A stretch of DNA of 64,000 nt, from the NCBI RefSeq assembly GCF_003688995.1, contig NZ_PENI01000004.1:372001-436000 (forward strand), given 5' to 3'. Positions within the stretch are counted from its first letter, which is position 1; the number at the start of each line of letters is the position of its first letter. The DNA comes from Streptomyces shenzhenensis. Lineage in GTDB: Bacteria; Actinomycetota; Actinomycetes; Streptomycetales; Streptomycetaceae. This document shows positions 25,735 to 35,237 of the stretch, piece after piece. Below the pieces are notes generated by a model. The model was not told the origin of the DNA and ran no database searches. It saw only the letters and a list, made by a program, of their open reading frames with translations. The translations under genes were made by a program, and so were the position numbers.

Positions 25735-27887
25735 CCGGACGCAACGACGGCCGGGCCACTGATCAAGGGCGCGTCTACCAGGCTTCCGGCGACCAGCACA
25801 TCGTCGAGCACCACCATCACGGCGCCGCCTGGACCGGCCCGGACTCGGTTCGGCGTCCACCCATCGGCCGGGCACCGGCGATCCTCCGGGATCGCAGCGA
25901 ACTCGTCGGACGCCTGAAGGAGGCGGTGACCGAGGGCGCCGGAAACACCGTATTCGTCCTGCACGGCCTGGGCGGATGCGGCAAGACGGCCGTGGCGTGC
26001 GCACTCTTCGACCACGCCACCGGGGAACGCGGACGCCTTGGCCTGTGGGTCAACGCCTCCGATCAGGCATCCCTGCGGGCCGGGATGCTCGCGGTGGCCG
26101 CCGACCGCGGCGCCAGGGACGGCGAGCTGATGGCTGCGCGCAACGGCCTGCGCGCGGCCGCAGACTTGGTCTGGGACCACCTCGACCGCTCCGACCTGCC
26201 ATGGCTGCTGGTGCTGGACAACGCCGACGACCCGGCAGTGCTGCGGGACGGCGGGTGGCTGCGCACCAGCCCGCGCGGAACCGTCCTCGTGACCACACGG
26301 CAGGCCGCCGGCCACTGGTGGCCCGCCGCCGAGCTGCTGCACGTAGGTGTCCTGCCGCGTGAGGAGGCGGCCCAGGTCCTGTGCGATCTGGCCCCCGGAA
26401 CGGGTTCCGTCGAGGAAGCGGCCGCCATTGCCGACCGCCTCGGCCGCCTGCCGCTCGCCCTGACCCTGGCCGGCGGGTTCCTGGCCCACCAGGTGATCGC
26501 CCCCTGGACCATGGAGGAATACGGGCGTCGTCTGCAGGAGCGTCCGGATCCCATCGAACTCATCGACCAGGGCGCCACGGACGCGGGCAACGACTCGCGC
26601 CACCTGGTGAGCGGAACGTGGCAGCTCTCGCTGAACTCCCTGGTCGCGCAGAACCTGTCCGAGGCCGTCACCCTGCTCCGCCTGCTGGCCTGCTGGTCGA
26701 ACGATCCGCTGCCCCTGTCGCTGCCGGCCGACGCCCGGCTCGACTTGCCCCTGCCCGCCGACCGGGTGGAACTGGCGCTGCGGGGACTGCTCGACCACTC
26801 GCTCACCGAACTCGTTCCCGGCGGCATCCGCTGCCTGCGCACGCACGGGGTGCTGCTCGACAGCGTCGCACGCGTCACCCCGGCCGGTGAACGCGACGGG
26901 CTCGCTACCGCGGCGGCCGGACTTCTGCTGCGCTCCCTGCCCGCGTCACCGGAACGCGGCTTGCGTGACAGCCGACTCACCCTCCTCGCCCCACATGTCC
27001 TGGCGCTGCTTCGCCGCGTGATCACCTGGCCCGAGACCGCGGTCGGCACCGCCGAGGCTGCGGCCACCTGCGCCCTGCGTCTGGTGACGGCCCAGCATCG
27101 TTCCGGCGACTACGCCTCTGCGCTGGCCGCGGCCGAACAAGCGACGGACCTCGTGCGACGGCGGCTGGGCAACGATCACGTCCTGGTGCTGCGCCTGCGG
27201 CAGCGGATCGGGAAAGCGACCGATCGTCTGGGACGCCTCCAGGAGGCGGCGAATCTCCACCGCGGGCTGCTCGACGACCTCGAACGGGTCTGCGGTCCCG
27301 AGGCGCCGGACACCCTGACCACCTGCCTCCACCTGTCCCGCCCGCTGACCTGGCTCGACCGGCCGGCGGAAGCGGTGCAGTTGATGCACCGGGCCGCGGC
27401 CGGGCGAGCCGCGCTGCTGGGCCCGTGGCACCCGCTGACGCTGGAGGCGAGGGCGTGCCTGCTCGAACTGCCTCCCGGACCGGATCTGGACCGCGAGGCA
27501 CCGGCAGGACCGGACCTGGTCGTCGACTGCCGCCGTGAGCTCGGCGCAGACCACCCGATCACCCTGTCGGCCGAACTCAACTGCGCGGGAGCGCTGTTCA
27601 ACACCGGACAGCACTCCGAAGCACTGCCGTCGGCCCGCCGTGCGCTGGCGGCGCACGAACACCGCTTCGGAACGGACTACCCCATCACGCTGGCGGCCCG
27701 AAGCCTGCTCAGCAGCGTCCTGCACGCGGTGGGCGAGTACCGGGAAGCAGTCGAACAGGCGGAGGTCGTCAGGGAATGGCGCGAGCGGGTACTCGGTCCG
27801 GAGCACCCGTGGACGACGGTGATCCGAGACAAGCTCGCGCGATACCGGCGTTCCCTGGCGGCGGCAACGCCACCCGACCCGACCTGA
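25731..27887 (+). CDS. STAND (NB-ARC) ATPase with TPR repeats
   Basis: 718 residues. An N-terminal RVYQASGDQHI motif and HHHH run precede the NTPase: P-loop GLGGCGKT (79-86), Walker B LPWLLVLDNADD (about 160-171), sensor GTVLVTTRQA and the GLPLAL-like RLGRLPLALTLAG. The C-terminal third holds TPR-like repeats of the tetratricopeptide-10 type (SGDYASALAAAEQATDLVRR, LGRLQEAANLHRGLLDDLE). Such proteins sense a ligand by the TPR part and oligomerise; many act in phage defence or development. GTG 25731 overlaps the upstream stop. There is no nuclease or other effector fused, so the small upstream protein may supply it. Confidence 0.86.
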   Translation: MTGRNDGRATDQGRVYQASGDQHIVEHHHHGAAWTGPDSVRRPPIGRAPAILRDRSELVGRLKEAVTEGAGNTVFVLHGLGGCGKTAVACALFDHATGERGRLGLWVNASDQASLRAGMLAVAADRGARDGELMAARNGLRAAADLVWDHLDRSDLPWLLVLDNADDPAVLRDGGWLRTSPRGTVLVTTRQAAGHWWPAAELLHVGVLPREEAAQVLCDLAPGTGSVEEAAAIADRLGRLPLALTLAGGFLAHQVIAPWTMEEYGRRLQERPDPIELIDQGATDAGNDSRHLVSGTWQLSLNSLVAQNLSEAVTLLRLLACWSNDPLPLSLPADARLDLPLPADRVELALRGLLDHSLTELVPGGIRCLRTHGVLLDSVARVTPAGERDGLATAAAGLLLRSLPASPERGLRDSRLTLLAPHVLALLRRVITWPETAVGTAEAAATCALRLVTAQHRSGDYASALAAAEQATDLVRRRLGNDHVLVLRLRQRIGKATDRLGRLQEAANLHRGLLDDLERVCGPEAPDTLTTCLHLSRPLTWLDRPAEAVQLMHRAAAGRAALLGPWHPLTLEARACLLELPPGPDLDREAPAGPDLVVDCRRELGADHPITLSAELNCAGALFNTGQHSEALPSARRALAAHEHRFGTDYPITLAARSLLSSVLHAVGEYREAVEQAEVVREWRERVLGPEHPWTTVIRDKLARYRRSLAAATPPDPT

Positions 27888-28023
27888 TACGCGGCCTCGT
27901 GCCCCGGTTGCTCGCGCAGGCCCGGCCCCATGAAGGCGTCCGGGTCCGCGTGCGGGACCAGAGCCGCGCCGGCGCCCTGGGCCTGGGCTGGCCGCTGTGC
28001 CCGGCGGTGCTGACGGTCCGGGG

Positions 28024-29337
28024 TCAGCTCTGGGACCGTAGTGCGTTTCGGAACCAGTTGTACGACGCCTTCGGGGTGCGGCGTTGTGTGGCGTGGTCGA
28101 CGTGGACCAGGCCGAAGCGGCGGGCGTAGCCCTCGGCCCACTCGAAGTTGTCCAGCAGCGACCAGACGAAGTAGCCGCGTACGTCCACGCCCGCCTCGAT
28201 CGCCCTGTGCAACGCCCTGATGTGGCCGTCGAGGTAGGCGATCCGGTCCTGGTCGTCGAGGCCCTCGTACGAGCAGCCGTTCTCGGTGATCACCACCGGC
28301 GGGAGCCGGTCGCCGTACCGGTCCCGGAAGGCGGTCAGCAGCTCCGTGAGGCCCTCCGGGACGACCGGCCAGCCGAAGTCCGTCACCGGGCGGCCCTCGA
28401 TCTCCTTGAGCGAGAAGGGGAGTTCGGCCGGGATCGGCATCCCGCCGAACTCGGTCTCCGTCTCCTGCGGGGCGCCCACCCGGGTCGGGGCGTAGTAGTT
28501 GACGCCGTACCAGTCGACCGGTTCGGCGATCACCGCGAGGTCGGCGTCGACGTCGCCCGGCATCAACTCGCCGATGCCGTCCGGGTACCGGCCGAGGAGC
28601 AGCGGGTCGGCGAACAGGCGATTCAGCAGGACGTCGTAGAACTCGGCCGCCGCCGTGTCCTCGGGTGCGGCGGAGGCCGGCCAGGTCGGGCCGTGGGAGT
28701 TGGCGATACCGATGTCGGTGGCGCCGGCCGCGCGCAGGGCCCGTACCGCGAGGCCGTGGGCGAGGAGTTGGTGGTGGGCGACCGGAAGTGCGTCGAACAG
28801 CAGCCGTCTGCCGGGGGCGTGGGCGCCCAACGCGTGGCCCAGCAGGGTGTGTTCGGCGGGCTCGTTGAGAGTGATCCACTTGGTGACGCGGTCGCCGAGC
28901 CGGGCGGCGACCGTCGACACATACGCGGCGAAGCGCTGTGCGGTGTCCCGATCCAGCCAGTCCAGCCGGGCGGGCAGGTCCCAGTGGAAGAGGGTCGGCA
29001 CGGGGCGCACGCCGGCCGCGCACAGCTCGTCCACCAGCCGGTCGTAGAAGTCGAGCCCGCCGGGGGAGTCGACCCGCGGCCAGGAGACCGAGAAGCGGTA
29101 CGCGTCCACGCCCAGGCCGGACAGCAGCGCCACGTCCTCGCGGTAGCGGTGGTAGTGGTCGCAGGCCACCGCCGCCGTGGAGCCGTCCTTCACCCGCCCC
29201 GGCTCAGCCGTGAACGCGTCCCACACGGAGGGCTCGCGCACGTCGGCCGCCCCCTCGATCTGGTGCGCCGAGGTGGACACCCCCCACAGAAACCCATCCG
29301 GAAACCGAGGAATCGGATCACCCGCATCAGTAACCAT
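28024..29337 (-). CDS. GH1 family beta-glucosidase
   Basis: Retaining glycoside hydrolase (437 aa) for beta-glucosides or related disaccharides, cytosolic as there is no signal peptide. The opening RFPDGFLWGVSTSAHQIEGA, the acid/base Glu in ITLNEPAEH and the nucleophile in VVITENGCSYEG are all intact, and SLLDNFEWAEGY holds the aglycone-side Trp. ATG 29337 begins the conserved part with no good ribosome site. An upstream in-frame TTG at 29364 is possible. No transporter gene adjoins it. Confidence 0.92.
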   Translation of the reverse strand: MVTDAGDPIPRFPDGFLWGVSTSAHQIEGAADVREPSVWDAFTAEPGRVKDGSTAAVACDHYHRYREDVALLSGLGVDAYRFSVSWPRVDSPGGLDFYDRLVDELCAAGVRPVPTLFHWDLPARLDWLDRDTAQRFAAYVSTVAARLGDRVTKWITLNEPAEHTLLGHALGAHAPGRRLLFDALPVAHHQLLAHGLAVRALRAAGATDIGIANSHGPTWPASAAPEDTAAAEFYDVLLNRLFADPLLLGRYPDGIGELMPGDVDADLAVIAEPVDWYGVNYYAPTRVGAPQETETEFGGMPIPAELPFSLKEIEGRPVTDFGWPVVPEGLTELLTAFRDRYGDRLPPVVITENGCSYEGLDDQDRIAYLDGHIRALHRAIEAGVDVRGYFVWSLLDNFEWAEGYARRFGLVHVDHATQRRTPKASYNWFRNALRSQS

Positions 29338-29401
29338 GCCCGCGATGATCCGCACCCCCACCAAAAGAAGTCAACGCACCCGCAGACAACTAACGACCCT
29401 G

Positions 29402-29540
29402 CACGGCCGCGCCCGATAGGGGCGCGGGGAACTGCGCGATCAACCACAACGCACCCGCACTCAACCCACACCCCAGCCCCGCCCCCAGCGGAGCGCCCCG
29501 CAGGGGCGCGAAGAACAGCGCGCGCCGCCACCAAGCACCC
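29402..29540. repeat. Dispersed GGGAACTGCGCG element
   Basis: One good copy of the element (GGGGCGCGGGGAACTGCGCG near 29409) and a diverged copy near 29500 fill the gap between the GH1 and emfourin genes. See the array at 8820-9275 for the family. Confidence 0.75.
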
Positions 29541-29583
29541 CCAAACAACCGACAACCCAGCCCCGCCCCACCCAGCGGAGCGC

Positions 29584-29850
29584 CTACGCCCCCTCCTTGA
29601 GCACCCGCGAGATCAACACCCGCTGTGCCTCCGTCAGATGAGGATCCGCCGCATAGACCGTCCTCCCGTCCACCGTGATCACGTAGTTGAAACCGTCCGG
29701 CACGCCGGCAGGCGGAGCGTCCCGGCCGCCCGCGAGCGCCCGCTCGGCCAGGGACTGCCACTCGGTCGCGTCGGACCGCCCCGAGGTGTTCACCTCGGCA
29801 TGCCGCTCGATGCCCGCGAACCCGCCCGCGCGCCTCACCTGAATCCGCAT
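29584..29850 (-). CDS. Emfourin-type protease inhibitor
   Basis: 88 residues, starting MRIQVRRAGGFAGIERHAEV and containing PDGFNYVITVDGRTVYAADP and LTEAQRVLISRVL, the pattern of emfourin proteins that inhibit protealysin-like M4 proteases. It starts 20 bases after the stop of an M4 protease gene on the same strand, the classical pair. No signal peptide is seen, matching the protease, which also lacks one; the inhibitor probably restrains the enzyme inside the cell. Confidence 0.85.
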   Translation of the reverse strand: MRIQVRRAGGFAGIERHAEVNTSGRSDATEWQSLAERALAGGRDAPPAGVPDGFNYVITVDGRTVYAADPHLTEAQRVLISRVLKEGA

Positions 29851-29870
29851 GGCTCCTGTCTAGTACGGAC

Positions 29871-30941
29871 CTACGCCGTCCGCACCCCGACCTGCTGCCA
29901 CGCCTTCTGCACGGCCTGCTGCTCCGCGCCCTCGCGGTAGCGGATCCGGGCCGCCGCGACCGTCAGCTTCGCGAAGTCCTCGAAGCTCGCCTGGGACGGC
30001 AGCTCGCCGCCGGTCAGCACGTCGTACCAGATCTGCCCGGCCCGTTCCCAGGCGTGCCCGCCGAGCGCGGTGGCGAGCAGGTAGAACGCGTGGTTGGGGA
30101 TCCCGGAGTTGATGTGCACGCCGCCGTTGTCGCGGCCGGTCCGCACATAGCCGGCCATGGTCGCGGGCTGCGGGTCCTTGCCGAGGACGTCGTCGTCGTA
30201 CGCCGTGCCCGGGGCCTTCATCGAGCGCAGCGCCGTGCCCGTGACGCGCGGCGCGAGCAGCCCGGCGCCGATCAGCCAGTCGGCCTCGGTGGCGGTCTGG
30301 CCCAGCGTGTACTGCTTGATCAGCGAGCCGAACACATCGGACAGCGACTCGTTGAGGGCGCCGGGCTGGCCGAAGTAGGTGAGGTTCGCGGTGTGCTGGG
30401 TGACGCCGTGGGTCAACTCGTGGCCGATGACATCCACCGGGATGGTGAAGTCGAGGAAGACCTCGCCGTCCCCGTCGCCGAACACCATCTGCTCGCCGTT
30501 CCAGAAGGCGTTGTCGTAGCCCTCGCCGAAGTGCACGGTGGCGTCCAGGGGCAGCCCGGAACCGTCGATCGAGTTACGGCCGTACGCCTTCAGATACAGC
30601 TCGAAGGTGGCGCCCAGACCCGCGTATGCGCGGTTGACGGTGGCGTCCGCACCCGGTTCGGAGCCCTCCTCGCGGACCTTCGTGCCGGGCAGGTCCTGCC
30701 GGTGCTCCGCGTCGTAGACGGTGCGCCGCGCCCGGTCGGCGGCGGCGTCCGCGGGCAGGGCGACGGCCGGCGCCCCGATGACCGTGGTCAGCCGGCGGTG
30801 GGTGCGCTCGTAGGCATCGCGCTCCAGGGTCCGGCGGGCCGGGCCGGACAGCGCGGAGTCCGCGTGCTGGGCCAGCCGGTCGAGGACGTGCGGCGGGACG
30901 ATGGTGCAGAAGACGGGCTCGTAGCCCCCGGTCGTCGTCAT
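29871..30941 (-). CDS. M4 family zinc metallopeptidase, protealysin-like
   Basis: 356 residues. The short N-terminal propeptide has IVPPHVLDRLA, the PPxxL element of protealysin-type precursors. The catalytic HELTHGVTQH and the zinc-ligand Glu in GALNESLSDVFG are intact. A later His in NSGIPNHAFYLLA fits the transition-state residue. There is no Sec signal, so it is cytosolic or exported by another route, as for protealysin. ATG 30941 begins MTTTGGYEPVF. It is followed by its emfourin gene. Function in the cell is unknown. Confidence 0.92.
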   Translation of the reverse strand: MTTTGGYEPVFCTIVPPHVLDRLAQHADSALSGPARRTLERDAYERTHRRLTTVIGAPAVALPADAAADRARRTVYDAEHRQDLPGTKVREEGSEPGADATVNRAYAGLGATFELYLKAYGRNSIDGSGLPLDATVHFGEGYDNAFWNGEQMVFGDGDGEVFLDFTIPVDVIGHELTHGVTQHTANLTYFGQPGALNESLSDVFGSLIKQYTLGQTATEADWLIGAGLLAPRVTGTALRSMKAPGTAYDDDVLGKDPQPATMAGYVRTGRDNGGVHINSGIPNHAFYLLATALGGHAWERAGQIWYDVLTGGELPSQASFEDFAKLTVAAARIRYREGAEQQAVQKAWQQVGVRTA

Positions 30942-31116
30942 ACCCACAACCATCGCACTGAGTTATCAAACTGTCACTATCGGCGACCATGATTGGTGAA
31001 ATAACGGGGCAAGAGGGCCTGGCCGCTCACGCGGAGTGGTATGGCGCACCCTTTGTCCCGTTCGCCCCTCGGGTCCCGCATACTGATACGGGCCCGCGCA
31101 TCCGGCGCGGCTCGGC

Positions 31117-31180
31117 TAGGCTGCGGAGCATCATGCGTTTCGGGCTGCTTCTTCTTAGCTGCCGCGGCGAGGGTCTGTAG
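31117..31180 (+). promoter_or_regulatory. leuA leader: promoter element and Leu-rich leader peptide
   Basis: TAGGCT (31117-31122) is a -10-like hexamer. ATG 31133 opens a 15-codon ORF, MRFGLLLLSCRGEGL, ending at 31180, with four consecutive Leu codons (31145-31156). Leader peptides of this kind control leuA by attenuation in actinobacteria. Just after the stop, GGCCGAC (31185-31191) can pair with GTCGGCC (31221-31227), and GTCC-TTCC-GGAC can form a second small hairpin next to it. No U-tract terminator is visible before leuA, so transcriptional versus translational control is open. Confidence 0.8.
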
Positions 31181-33001
<1,821 letters not shown>

Positions 33002-33024
33002 CCTCCTCTGACCGGCGATTTCCC

Positions 33025-33056
33025 GGGCCCGGCCGTTGTATACAACGGCCGGGCCC
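33025..33056. terminator. Perfect 32-bp palindrome after leuA
   Basis: GGGCCCGGCCGTTGTA and its complement meet at the centre with no loop bases required. It lies 24 bases after the leuA stop and can form a very stable hairpin in either direction; there is no T-run. Confidence 0.85.
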
Positions 33057-33119
33057 ACGTCGTTAACCGGCCATTTTGACGGGCAGGTAACGGAAAGGTC
33101 TCGCACGGGGTACTGACTC

Positions 33120-33142
33120 CACATCGCCGATGTGGCTAACAT
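33120..33142 (+). promoter_or_regulatory. Operator-like inverted repeat and -10 before terB-like gene
   Basis: CACATCG-C-CGATGTG (33120-33134) is a 7-base inverted repeat directly upstream of TAACAT (33137-33142), where a repressor would overlap the promoter. The regulator is unknown. Confidence 0.5.
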
Positions 33143-33186
33143 CACGCATGCGTGGCGATGTTGCCGCGGAGTTACGGAGGTGCGAC

Positions 33187-33882
33187 GTGCTGCCAGTACG
33201 GGGACGAGACGGCCGTGCCACCAGGCTTGCCCGCATCATGGGCACCCGCACCGCATGGACACCCGTCGGGGACGGCGAGTTCTTCTGCCCCGGCTGCGGG
33301 GGCGACCGCAACTACCAGCGGCTCACCGGCCGCCGCCGCTTCACCGTCCTCGGCGTGCCCGTCCTGCCCCGCGGCAGCACGGGACCGGTCGTCGAGTGCG
33401 CGGCCTGCCGCCGCCACTACGGCACCGAGGTGCTCGACCACCCGACCAGCTCGCGGTTCTCCGCGATGCTGCGCGACGCCGTGCACACCGTGGCCCTCGC
33501 GGTGCTGGCCGCGGGCGGCACCTGCACCCGTACGTCCCTGGCCGCCGCCGCCAGCACGGTCCGTGCCGCCGGGTTCGCCGACTGTACCGAGGACCAGCTC
33601 GGCGCGCTGGTCGAGGCGCTGGCCGCGGACACCGGCCGGGTCTTCGAGCAGCCGGCCGGCGCGGGCCTGGCGATAGAGCTGCACGAGGCCCTGGACCCGC
33701 TCGCCCCGCACCTCGCCCCCAGCGGCCGGGAGTCCATCCTGCTCCAGGCGGCCCGGATCGCCCTCGCTGACGGCCTCTACACCCCGGCCGAACGCGACGT
33801 CCTCGCCACCGTCGGCGCCGCCCTGACCATCTGCTCCGACGACGTGACCCGTCTGCTGGCGGCGGCCCGCACGCCCTCCTGA
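33187..33882 (+). CDS. TerB-family protein with zinc ribbon
   Basis: 231 residues. An N-terminal zinc ribbon (CPGCGGDR ... CAACRRHYG, about 34-83) precedes a TerB-like helical domain (about 95-230) with the acidic ESILLQAARIALADGLYTPAE typical of tellurite-resistance TerB relatives. Such proteins bind metal and are linked to stress responses, not necessarily tellurite. GTG 33187 is preferred because GGAGG (33176-33180) is 6 bases upstream; ATG 33148 would be an alternative with TAACAT close by. A palindrome sits at the promoter. Confidence 0.78.
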   Translation: MLPVRGRDGRATRLARIMGTRTAWTPVGDGEFFCPGCGGDRNYQRLTGRRRFTVLGVPVLPRGSTGPVVECAACRRHYGTEVLDHPTSSRFSAMLRDAVHTVALAVLAAGGTCTRTSLAAAASTVRAAGFADCTEDQLGALVEALAADTGRVFEQPAGAGLAIELHEALDPLAPHLAPSGRESILLQAARIALADGLYTPAERDVLATVGAALTICSDDVTRLLAAARTPS

Positions 33883-33972
33883 CCCGGCGACACGGAGATC
33901 GGCGAGGTGCTCGGGCCGGGCCCCACCGTGCAGACCCACGGCATCCCGTCACGTCATCCCATAATGAGAGCG

Positions 33973-35148
33973 ATGACTCTCCTGAGCCGCACCCTGCTGG
34001 CCGCCGCGGTGCTCGCCGCCGCGGCCGTCCCACCCGCCTTCGCCGGGCCGTCCGGCTGCGCCTCCTCCGTGCCCTATGTGTCGGGCCGGGCCGGCTACGA
34101 CACCTACCGCATACCGGCCGTCGTGAGGACGCGCGCGGGCACCGTGCTCGCGTTCGCCGAGGGCAGGCACGACGGCGCGGGCGACAGCGGCGCCATAGAC
34201 GTCGTGCTGCGCCGCTCCACCGACGGCGGCTGCACCTGGGGACCGCTCGCGGTGGTCGCCGCGGGGCGCGGCGACACCCGGGGCAACCCGGCCCCGGTGG
34301 TCGACCCGCGCACCGGCGCGATCGTGCTGGTCACCTCGTACAACAGCGGGGCCGCCACCGAGGCGGAGATCATACGTGGCGAGGTGACCCCGGAGCAGGG
34401 CCGCCGGGTGTTCGTGCAGCGCAGCCAGGACGACGGCCGGCACTTCACGCCGCCCCAGGAGATCACGGCCCAGGTGAAGCCGGCCGGCTGGCGCTGGTAC
34501 GCCACCGGACCCGGCCACGCGGTGGCCCTGACGCGCGGTCCGCACACCGGCCGGCTGGTCGTCCCCGCCAACCACTCCGCGGCCCCGCCGGCCGGTTCCC
34601 CCGACACCGGCCAGGAGGCCAAGTACTACGGCGGCCACGCGTTCTACAGCGACGACGGCGGACGCACCTGGCGGCTCGGCTTCGTCGACGACTCCTACGA
34701 CGGCCGAGTCAACGCCAACGAGTCGACGGCCGCGCAACTCCCCGACGGGCGCCTCTACTTCAACTCCCGGGACCAGAACGGCAGCAGCCCCGGCAACCGC
34801 GTCGACAGCTACTCAAGCGACGGTGGGCAGAGCCTCGACCGGCCCTACGCCGTCCAGCCCACCCTGAACGACGTCCCCGTCGTCGAGGGATCCGTCCTGC
34901 AAGTGCGGGGCCGGCATGCTCCGTTGCTGTTCTCGGCGCCGTCCGTACCTGGCGCTCGCGCGGCGTTGGCGGTGTGGCGCAGTGTGGATCGTGGGGTGAC
35001 CTTCACCAAGGTGTGGACGTTGTCGCGGGACAAGGCCGGGTATTCCGATCTTGTTCAGCTTGACTTCGGTACGGTTGGTGTTTTTTACGAGACGGGTACG
35101 AAGGGGGCGTACGACACGATTTCGTTCCGTCGGTTGCGGGTGACCTAG
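33973..35148 (+). CDS. Secreted exo-alpha-sialidase, GH33
   Basis: Removes terminal sialic acids from glycoconjugates (391 aa). Signal peptide MTLLSRTLLAAAVLAAAAVP, cut near AFA-GPS. The catalytic Arg motif is YRIPAVVRT, and five Asp boxes are visible: STDGGCTW, SQDDGRHF, SDDGGRTW, SSDGGQSL, SVDRGVTF. The nucleophile Tyr is probably in the GYSDLVQL region. CATAAT (33960-33965) 7 bases before ATG 33973 suggests a leaderless transcript; ATG 33964 is the alternative. The last 35 codons use many T-ending codons, unlike the rest. The lyase and transporter genes that converge on it suggest use of the released sialic acid. Confidence 0.9.
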   Translation: MTLLSRTLLAAAVLAAAAVPPAFAGPSGCASSVPYVSGRAGYDTYRIPAVVRTRAGTVLAFAEGRHDGAGDSGAIDVVLRRSTDGGCTWGPLAVVAAGRGDTRGNPAPVVDPRTGAIVLVTSYNSGAATEAEIIRGEVTPEQGRRVFVQRSQDDGRHFTPPQEITAQVKPAGWRWYATGPGHAVALTRGPHTGRLVVPANHSAAPPAGSPDTGQEAKYYGGHAFYSDDGGRTWRLGFVDDSYDGRVNANESTAAQLPDGRLYFNSRDQNGSSPGNRVDSYSSDGGQSLDRPYAVQPTLNDVPVVEGSVLQVRGRHAPLLFSAPSVPGARAALAVWRSVDRGVTFTKVWTLSRDKAGYSDLVQLDFGTVGVFYETGTKGAYDTISFRRLRVT

Positions 35149-35189
35149 GGGTCGGCCTGGGCGTGGGGTGTTTGTTCGTCTGCGGCTGG

Positions 35190-35237
35190 GTTGTGGTTGA
35201 TCGCGCAGTTCCCCGCGCCCCCTATAGGGGCTTTTTT
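35190..35237 (+). terminator. Repeat element ending in a U-tract terminator
   Basis: A copy of the dispersed element (TCGCGCAGTTCCCCGCGCCC, 35201-35220) runs directly into GCCCCC-TATA-GGGGC-TTTTTT (35217-35237). It stands 40 bases after the sialidase stop and its T-run overlaps the stop codon of the convergent lyase gene. Confidence 0.8.

Noticed and set aside
27888..28023. Gene remnant between the STAND and GH1 genes
   Set aside because: Short frames exist, but none has a ribosome site, motif or repeat; it is an ordinary 136-base gap.
28084..29940. 618-residue + strand frame opposite the GH1 gene
   Set aside because: The GH1 frame has all catalytic motifs; this frame is its shadow and spans the intergenic repeats.
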